Below are positions 19,107 through 24,022 of a DNA stretch of 24,022 nt, piece by piece. The notes under the pieces were generated by a model. That model did no database searches. It had not been told where the DNA came from and was given only the letters and a program-made list of their open reading frames with translations. A program made the translations under genes and the position numbers. Source of the stretch: a virus; IMG/VR virus record IMGVR_UViG_3300042945_000540, positions 1-24,022 of that record. One strand, given 5' to 3'. How positions within the stretch are numbered: position 1 is the first letter of the stretch; every line of letters starts with the position of its first letter.

Positions 19107-20246
19107 TTACTTAACTAGAGTAACCTTAGCCTTTGGATTCTTTGCATTCCACTTCTTAGCAAGTGCATTGAATGATGTCTTAATTGCCTTAAGTGCAGCA
19201 GCATTATCTGCAGTCAACTTAGCAATTGTTGCATCCTTATCAAGGATAACCTTGTCAGAAGCAGCCTTTGCATCTGCAAGTGCCTTGTCTGAAGCGACCT
19301 TTGCATCAGCAAGTGCCTTAGCAGAAGCAGCCTTCTCAGCAGCAATTAGAGCAGTGTGCTCTGCAGTTGCTCTGATTAGTGCAGCATCTGCAGCAGCCTT
19401 TGCAGCAAGCGCTGCATCCTTTGCTGCAACCTGTGCAGCAAGTTCTGATACTAGATCACGAACTGCAATCTCTGCAAATGGTGCAAGTGTTGGAGCAGTC
19501 AAACCAACTACTGCTGCTGCAACTGCATCTGATGATGTTGTTGGTGCAAAAGTAATTAGTGATCGTGTTCCTGTTGTTGGAAGAGTAGCCTTAAAGGTTG
19601 CTGTTCCAAAGTCTGTTAGAGTAGCACCAGTTGTTACTGTTGCTGTATCCATAACTGCTGTTGAAGCAAATACGGTTGCTGTAATTGACTTGCCAGATAC
19701 CTTGTTGCCAAATGCATCTGTTGCAGTTACAACGATATCCTGCTTAGTTCCTGCTGCACCTGCTGAAGGTGCTGAAACTGTTAGGTTGTTAATCTTTCCA
19801 GCAGTTCCCTGAACGTAGTATGTAAGAGTTGTTCCACCGTTGTTGATTACAACTGTTCCAATTGCTGTTGTCTTTGTGTAGACAAAAAATGTTGCAGTTG
19901 TTCCAGTGCCTGTTGCGATTGTCAAAGATGATGATCCTGACGATGCTCCGACTGGTGCTGCTGATGTGTGTAGTGCTGATACGATTGTTGCGTTAGTTGC
20001 TACTGCAGAAACTGATGTTCCTGCTGCTACTGTTGCCACAAAGCGTAGTGCATCTGCTGCATCGATTGTGTTATCTGCTGGGACTGGTAATGTAGCAGGT
20101 GTTGCGATTACACCGTTAGTAGTGTTTGCTACTGAATCTAGTGTTACTGCGACTGTCATTACTGTAGCATTTGCAGGTGCTACTGCGACCATGCCCAAAG
20201 TCATGGCTGCAACCACGGCTAGTGCGATTTTCTTAAATGAGTTCAT
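19107..20246 (-). CDS. Secreted Ala-rich surface protein with Big-like and coiled-coil parts
   Basis: The 379-residue protein begins with a clear signal peptide (KKIALAVVAAMTLGMVAVAPANA, cut after ANA). A Thr/Ala/Val-rich beta region follows, including an Ig-like (Big-type) domain around NLTVSAPSAGAAGTKQDIVV and TDAFGNKVSG. The C-terminal third is a very Ala/Lys-rich helix with 11-residue repeats, and it ends FNALAKKWNAKNPKAKVTL. This design is like S-layer or envelope proteins of planktonic actinobacteria (recollection). The gene is richer in GC than its neighbours because of its Ala content. It could be a captured host gene or a host-mimicking surface protein. AAAAGGAAT precedes the ATG. 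Confidence 0.75.
   Translation of the reverse strand: MNSFKKIALAVVAAMTLGMVAVAPANATVMTVAVTLDSVANTTNGVIATPATLPVPADNTIDAADALRFVATVAAGTSVSAVATNATIVSALHTSAAPVGASSGSSSLTIATGTGTTATFFVYTKTTAIGTVVINNGGTTLTYYVQGTAGKINNLTVSAPSAGAAGTKQDIVVTATDAFGNKVSGKSITATVFASTAVMDTATVTTGATLTDFGTATFKATLPTTGTRSLITFAPTTSSDAVAAAVVGLTAPTLAPFAEIAVRDLVSELAAQVAAKDAALAAKAAADAALIRATAEHTALIAAEKAASAKALADAKVASDKALADAKAASDKVILDKDATIAKLTADNAAALKAIKTSFNALAKKWNAKNPKAKVTLVK
19251..19349 (-). repeat. 33-bp tandem repeat encoding 11-residue helical units
   Basis: Three successive 33-nt units (19251-19283, 19284-19316, 19317-19349) code for A-S-x-K-A-L-A-D-A-K-x type repeats. The first two differ at 4 positions; the third is more diverged. 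Eleven-residue periodicity is typical of a right-handed coiled coil. Confidence 0.8.
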
Positions 20247-20264
20247 TTAATTTATTCCTTTTCG

Positions 20265-22046
20265 TTATAGTAGATTTAGTCTATCCAAATAATCTTTTAC
20301 ATCGTTTGGCATAGGTTTATATTGTATCACATTGTCTTCAGGCCTGTCAACTTGCTTAGGTCGATCACTAATTGTGTGAATATCAACTTCAAGGTTAAGG
20401 TCTCTTGGGGTATGTGATATTGCCCCAAATATTGCTCCACACACAGCATCAGCCAAGTCCTTTGACTTTTTGCGGGGGTGGTCAACTCTATCATTTTTCA
20501 TGATCTTTAGTTGTGTTAGTTCGTCGAACAGAAGTTCGATGGCTGGCATAAGAAGTCTTTCTTCATACACTAACATTGCCATATCCTCATAATGTTTTTT
20601 AGCAACAGAAACAGTATCAGTTCTCATTCCTACTTGCTTCAATTCATTTTGAATATCAAAAGATTGCCAACGGTCAAACGAAACCATTCCAATATTAAAT
20701 CCTAGTCTACGAAGATTTTGGATCCACTGTTTTACTTCTGAAAGATTGACTGGGCCCTCAACCTTTGGCTCCCACCAAGCAACAGCATCTACTATTACTA
20801 TGGGTGCAACCTGCTCGTAGTCTTTGATTACTTGAACATTAACCCATTTGTCAACATGGGCAATAGCAACTGCACACTTGTCATGCTTTTGTGCAAGGTC
20901 GGCGTGGACATAGTATATCTTGTTTGGATCTGGCTTAAAGTTTTCGTCAAACCTTTTAAAGGTATCGATAGGGTTTCTTGACACCATACAGTTTCTTACT
21001 TTTTCAATCTGCTTAAAAAATGCATCAGATGCAAACGTAGGGACACATGCAAAACGCTGCATAGCATCTCCTAGATCAGTCATAAAGGCAATCTTAAAAT
21101 CATCAATCTTTCTTGTAGGATTTACTTCCCACGTAGGTCTTTTTAATGCGAATACTCCTGGGTATTTATATGAGATTATATGATCTTCATCCCACGAAAT
21201 TTCAAAAGTATTGTCTGCTGCATCATCTGGCAGTAAAGGATTAATAACAAACTTGTGAGTCTTTTCTACAGCCTCTTTTTCAGCAATGACCGCATCATAT
21301 CTTTCTGAAATAAAGTCACCTGGATATCTTGGGAATGAAAGCAGTGCAACCTTACCAAGGTCAGGGAAACGAGAGTCTACAGATGCACGGAAAGCCTTGT
21401 AGATATTCTCCGCAGTCTTTCCCTGATCATTACCACTTCCAATTTCAGATGCAAAACCAGAAATCTCATCAAGAACTGCAAGAATAAGGTTCAAACCTTC
21501 GTGGGATTCTCTTTCTGAGTGACCAGAATAAACTGTGATTGATTTATCAAACTCTATAGAGTCAGCCTTTGCATAAAACTTTCCAGCAAACCAGGGAGAG
21601 TTTTCGATCTTAGTCTTAAATCCTTTAAAGAAAACATTCTTTGCCTGTTGAGCGTTAATAGCAACGTTAATAAGGTCGATAGCATCTCCGCCAGGTTTTC
21701 CAAAGTATCTTGCAGGTTCTTTTAGGCACAGTAGTTTGTATACTATGTATGAGCAGGCTACGGTTGATGTGAAGTCTTTTCCAGATCCCTTGCCAAGTTG
21801 CAAAATGATTTCATTTTTAGTATATTTTTCATAATATCTGGCACCTTCTTCAGCACCCAAAAGATCTATAAGGTCTTCTTTACGATATATCTGGCTCATT
21901 GCTTCAACAATATCGTATTGAATATCAGATAGTCCAGGCTGATTTAGATATTGCTCACCCTCAACAAACGTCTTTGCGTCTACTGGTGTTTCTGCAAAGT
22001 GATTATCTTTAAGTGCTTCAAAGAAATCATTAAACTCCGTGGACAA
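20265..22046 (-). CDS. Terminase large subunit
   Basis: The 593-residue packaging motor has an ATPase part with Walker A GKGSGK (85-90) and Walker B LILAVLDE (187-194, D193/E194). The RNase H-like nuclease part has D383 in YVHADLA, D458 in MVSFDRW, and D530 and D533 in KSKDLADA. Full length and motifs are intact. It cuts phage concatemers and drives DNA into the prohead. The start is TTG, lying within the last codons of the probable small subunit and preceded by GAGG; no ATG is available near this position. Confidence 0.96.
   Translation of the reverse strand: MSTEFNDFFEALKDNHFAETPVDAKTFVEGEQYLNQPGLSDIQYDIVEAMSQIYRKEDLIDLLGAEEGARYYEKYTKNEIILQLGKGSGKDFTSTVACSYIVYKLLCLKEPARYFGKPGGDAIDLINVAINAQQAKNVFFKGFKTKIENSPWFAGKFYAKADSIEFDKSITVYSGHSERESHEGLNLILAVLDEISGFASEIGSGNDQGKTAENIYKAFRASVDSRFPDLGKVALLSFPRYPGDFISERYDAVIAEKEAVEKTHKFVINPLLPDDAADNTFEISWDEDHIISYKYPGVFALKRPTWEVNPTRKIDDFKIAFMTDLGDAMQRFACVPTFASDAFFKQIEKVRNCMVSRNPIDTFKRFDENFKPDPNKIYYVHADLAQKHDKCAVAIAHVDKWVNVQVIKDYEQVAPIVIVDAVAWWEPKVEGPVNLSEVKQWIQNLRRLGFNIGMVSFDRWQSFDIQNELKQVGMRTDTVSVAKKHYEDMAMLVYEERLLMPAIELLFDELTQLKIMKNDRVDHPRKKSKDLADAVCGAIFGAISHTPRDLNLEVDIHTISDRPKQVDRPEDNVIQYKPMPNDVKDYLDRLNLL
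20321..20350 (-). promoter_or_regulatory. Candidate promoter inside the terminase 3' end
   Basis: On the - strand: TTGACA (20345-20350), an 18-nt spacer, TACAAT (20321-20326). The start near 20314 would give a leader of about 68 nt for the Ala-rich surface protein. The box lies in coding sequence, so chance is possible, but the -35 hexamer is perfect. Confidence 0.5.
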
Positions 22047-22563
22047 CAGTTATTACCTCATCCTTTTTAGATACTGCAGATAGTCTACGCATAATGTCAT
22101 CACGAACCTGTGGATATTCTGCTGCAATGTCTTTTAGAATAGACATAAGAACTTCTTGACGCTTTTCAATTTCCATCATCTCTTCAGCCAGTTCTTTGTT
22201 TTCAAGCAGGCCAGCCTTTTGAAGCATGTCAATTCGCTTTGATTCGATATCCATTACAAGTTTAATTGCAGCAGTCTTAGCACTAAGGTTATTAGTCATA
22301 GATGCTTCATCAATAACTTCATATGTGCGAGAAACCAACTTACTATAGTGTGTATCTGCTGCAGCGAGTGCTTCTTTGGCACGAGCACGAATAGCATCAT
22401 TAGCAGATGCCATAACCTTCCACTCGTTAATAAGCGTTACCACTCTTTGTCTTGGTATCGATAACTGCTTAGAGATTACAGTTGGATCGTTCCCTTTAAG
22501 ATACTCTTCAACAACAAGGTTGACTTGATCTAAATGCTTAACTAAATCATCTTCAGTTGACAT
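22030..22563 (-). CDS. Probable terminase small subunit
   Basis: The 177-residue protein lies directly before the large terminase and overlaps it by 17 nt. A helix-turn-helix is visible at about 25-52 (DPTVISKQLSIPRQRVVTLINEW), as expected for recognition of the packaging site. A long helical and charged region follows (KTAAIKLVMDIESKRIDMLQKAGLL and EEMMEIEKRQEVLMSIL) that would make the oligomer. The name rests mainly on position and HTH; direct family similarity is not certain. Confidence 0.75.
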   Translation of the reverse strand: MSTEDDLVKHLDQVNLVVEEYLKGNDPTVISKQLSIPRQRVVTLINEWKVMASANDAIRARAKEALAAADTHYSKLVSRTYEVIDEASMTNNLSAKTAAIKLVMDIESKRIDMLQKAGLLENKELAEEMMEIEKRQEVLMSILKDIAAEYPQVRDDIMRRLSAVSKKDEVITVVHGV

Positions 22564-22795
22564 ATTTTCCCTCTAGTCTATTAATTTCATCTTTAATATA
22601 GAAAATTGCTTTTTCTAGATCTTGAATTGTTTTTGACTCATCTTTAAGTCCTGCTCTCCAAAGATACTTAAAAGCATTACCAATATTAAAGTTGCGATGG
22701 CGGGTAATCTCAATGCATTCTACACCAGAAGGATCTGTTGTATAGTGCTGTGGGTGATTGACCTGATCAACAGTGATGTTTAGATTTTCACTCAT
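22553..22795 (-). CDS. DUF3310 (SaV-like) phage protein
   Basis: The 80-residue protein has VNHPQHYT, GVECIEITRHRNFNIGNAF and KYLWRAGLK, the hallmark order of the DUF3310 family. The biochemical role is unclear; it has been labelled nucleotide kinase in some phages without much support. I use the ATG at 22795 because it has GAGG 9 nt upstream and follows an ATGAGTGA overlap with the preceding small gene; an ATG at 22810 is the alternative. Confidence 0.9.
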   Translation of the reverse strand: MSENLNITVDQVNHPQHYTTDPSGVECIEITRHRNFNIGNAFKYLWRAGLKDESKTIQDLEKAIFYIKDEINRLEGKYVN

Positions 22796-22922
22796 ACGAC
22801 TCTTCCTCATCGTCTTCCCAATTAAATGCTTCTGGCAAACCTCTTAAGGTGTATAGTGCATAAGAAACACCAACGGCACCTGCTATTGTTACTGCAACAA
22901 TTAATTTCTGAATCTTATTCAT
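22788..22922 (-). CDS. Small membrane protein, 44 residues
   Basis: The protein opens MNKIQKLIVAVTIAGAVGVSYALYTL, one membrane segment, then RGLPEAFNWEDDEEESYE, a strongly acidic end. The start overlaps the HTH gene's stop (ATGA) and the end overlaps the DUF3310 start by 8 nt. It is probably real given this packing. The function is unknown. Confidence 0.7.
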   Translation of the reverse strand: MNKIQKLIVAVTIAGAVGVSYALYTLRGLPEAFNWEDDEEESYE

Positions 22923-23074
22923 CGCTTTGATTTCCTTAATCCAAATTTAGCAAGGTATACGTAGATAGTTTCTAGACTAACTCCGCACTCCTTTGCAATC
23001 TCTTCTGGAGTCTTTTTATCCATAAGATATCTCTTACGCATATAGACTTCTGATGTATATAGTTTAGCAGCCAT
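22919..23074 (-). CDS. Small helix-turn-helix protein, 51 residues
   Basis: It has 51 residues with a basic start (YMRKRYLMDKKT) and a helix-turn-helix, TPEEIAKECGVSLETIYVYL, in which E-E-I-A-x-x-C-G-V-S is the usual turn. It could be a DNA-binding regulator or a resolvase-type HTH. It starts 4 nt after the RuvC-like stop at 23079 and has GGAG upstream. Confidence 0.75.
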   Translation of the reverse strand: MAAKLYTSEVYMRKRYLMDKKTPEEIAKECGVSLETIYVYLAKFGLRKSKR

Positions 23075-23078
23075 GATG

Positions 23079-23648
23079 TTATTTGTCAACTCCTATTGCT
23101 TTATCCCAGTTAGATAGAGCCCAATGCCCAATTCCGCAGGCATCTGCTACGTCATTATCAGTAATAGTTCTATCGTATATGGTATTAATATATCTAATAG
23201 TTCTTTGTTTTCTAAGTTCTCTTTCGTGAGATTTTAACCAAGATTCTGACTTCCCTGGATTTTGTGATTTAATATATAGTTTCTCATCCTTGGATATCTT
23301 TTTGTTACCAATAAAGTTTTGCCAAGTAATAGGAGCAACCTTACCAATTACAGTCGTTCCAGTTTGTCCTGCAGCGCCTAGAATTGCGCCTTGAACTAAA
23401 GCAAGATCTGCAGCAGTCTTTGGGCTATTCATAAACACAGTGTGCTCAATAATAATTGCTTCAAAACCGCCATATATTTCAAGAAATGCTTTTACCTTTT
23501 TCCCAGCATCCATAACCTTTTCGTAGGTATCTTTGCCTTCAAAGGTAATCTTGCCAACACTTATAATTTCTTTTGTAAAAGTATCAAACATAGCAAATGC
23601 AAGACTGTTGGTGCTTGCGTCAATAGCGCAAATACGCTTTGGAATCAT
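23079..23648 (-). CDS. RuvC-like Holliday junction resolvase
   Basis: The 189-residue protein has an RNase H-like nuclease fold with catalytic acids D10 in CAIDAST, E68 in IIIEHT and D166/D169 in TDNDVADA. This is the RuvC arrangement, and the length is close to RuvC. It would cut branched DNA before packaging. I start at the ATG of 23648 (MIPKRICAID), which has GGGG upstream and follows the previous stop by 13 nt; an ATG at 23681 would overlap that gene. Confidence 0.87.
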   Translation of the reverse strand: MIPKRICAIDASTNSLAFAMFDTFTKEIISVGKITFEGKDTYEKVMDAGKKVKAFLEIYGGFEAIIIEHTVFMNSPKTAADLALVQGAILGAAGQTGTTVIGKVAPITWQNFIGNKKISKDEKLYIKSQNPGKSESWLKSHERELRKQRTIRYINTIYDRTITDNDVADACGIGHWALSNWDKAIGVDK

Positions 23649-23661
23649 TTCTATTCCCCAC

Positions 23662-23946
23662 TTATTCTTTACCATTTGCAATACCTTTCATATCTTTTAA
23701 TGCTTTATTTACTTCTTTTGGATCAACTACGCAGTTGTTGCAAAGAGATTCATCATTATATATTGATAAATCTAGATCACAACTTCTACATTTCCTATTT
23801 TTACCGACACGCTTTTGCCTTCTTGTATATATGTATCTATCTGCAATTTTTTGCTTCGTTGCTTGATCTCTACAAGATGTAGAGCAGTATATCTGATAAG
23901 ATACTGTTGGACTAAATTGGTTATCGCACCAACTACAATGTTTCAT
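23662..23946 (-). CDS. Zinc-finger protein with two cysteine pairs
   Basis: The 94-residue protein has two Cys sets: C4, C7, C21 and C25 in CSWC and YCSTSC, and C53, C56, C69 and C72 in CRSC and CNNC. A basic stretch (RYIYTRRQKRVGKNRK) lies between them. Two zinc ribbons with a basic linker suggest nucleic-acid binding, possibly transcription or resolvase support. The C-terminus is charged. It is co-transcribed with the RuvC-like gene. Confidence 0.72.
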   Translation of the reverse strand: MKHCSWCDNQFSPTVSYQIYCSTSCRDQATKQKIADRYIYTRRQKRVGKNRKCRSCDLDLSIYNDESLCNNCVVDPKEVNKALKDMKGIANGKE

Positions 23947-24022
23947 CTTCTAGAGGCTCCAAGGATTTAAGTTTTAACTCTCCTGCGCCTGCCTCTGCAC
24001 ATGCTTTTTGAATTGGACATGA
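23933..24022 (-). CDS. Partial protein, C-terminal 29 residues
   Basis: The frame is open from the window edge to the TAG at 23933-23935. The visible part begins SCPIQKACAEAG and ends EPLEDETL, and the C-P-x5-C pair could bind a metal or Fe-S cluster, as at the end of some WhiB proteins or RecB-like nucleases. This is too little to decide. Confidence 0.45.
   Translation of the reverse strand, partial: SCPIQKACAEAGAGELKLKSLEPLEDETL

Noticed and set aside
19168-20250. Two + strand ORFs (19168-19812 and 19906-20250) rich in Ala, Val and Ser
   Set aside because: They are antisense to the Ala-rich surface protein, which has a signal peptide, ribosome binding site and terminator on the other strand.
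1-24022. CRISPR array, integrase, IS element or toxin-antitoxin pair
   Set aside because: No regularly spaced direct repeats, recombinase motifs or transposase motifs were found; the only tandem repeats are inside coding genes.

Overview
The window looks like part of a double-stranded DNA tailed-phage genome that infects an actinobacterium, most likely a low-GC freshwater or marine one. The phage evidence is a large terminase with intact ATPase and nuclease motifs, a probable small terminase, a CHAP plus peptidoglycan-binding endolysin, holin-like membrane proteins, a RuvC-like resolvase, a DUF3310 protein, three tRNA genes and dense, overlapping small genes. The actinobacterial evidence is a WhiB-type regulator, a mycobacterial-style 7Fe ferredoxin (FdxA type), a DUF7455-like zinc protein and several leaderless gene starts. 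The assignment to a freshwater actinophage is inference. No integrase, CRISPR array or insertion sequence was seen.

Layout. Positions 1-3555 run mainly on the + strand: a truncated nuclease-like gene whose 3' end overlaps a tRNA-Met, a HAD phosphatase/nucleotidyltransferase fusion, a miniature GDPD-like protein, then tRNA-Arg and an unknown gene. Two small genes at 2238-2701 lie on the - strand. From 3550 to the right end everything is on the - strand, so transcription runs right to left. In transcription order this is: a Cys-containing fragment, zinc-finger protein, RuvC-like resolvase, HTH protein, small membrane protein, DUF3310, small and large terminase (24022-20265); a block of secreted and membrane proteins, namely an Ala-rich repeat protein, a PA14 stalk protein, two membrane proteins, a proteasome-like Ntn peptidase, a small acidic protein and a subtilisin-like protein, followed by tRNA-Asn (20246-14709); a carbamoyltransferase and SGNH hydrolase pair preceded by a 27-residue ORF (14689-12304); the endolysin; and a long run of overlapping small genes (11392-4100) for redox proteins, a glycosyltransferase, a nuclease, thioredoxin, WhiB, 2OG-Fe(II) oxygenases and membrane proteins.

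How the genes may work together (inference). Terminase and resolvase serve DNA packaging and processing, and endolysin plus a small membrane protein serve lysis. WhiB, ferredoxin, FmdB-like protein and thioredoxin form a redox set. Glycosyltransferase, nucleotidyltransferase/phosphatase, GDPD-like protein, carbamoyltransferase and SGNH hydrolase suggest glycan or small-molecule decoration of virion, DNA or host envelope. The exported proteins near the terminase could remodel the host surface or form part of the virion.

The most distinctive regulatory pattern is a -10 box placed about 6 nt before an ATG at several genes, which implies leaderless transcripts in this phage. Much of this rests on family recognition by eye; no database search was possible.
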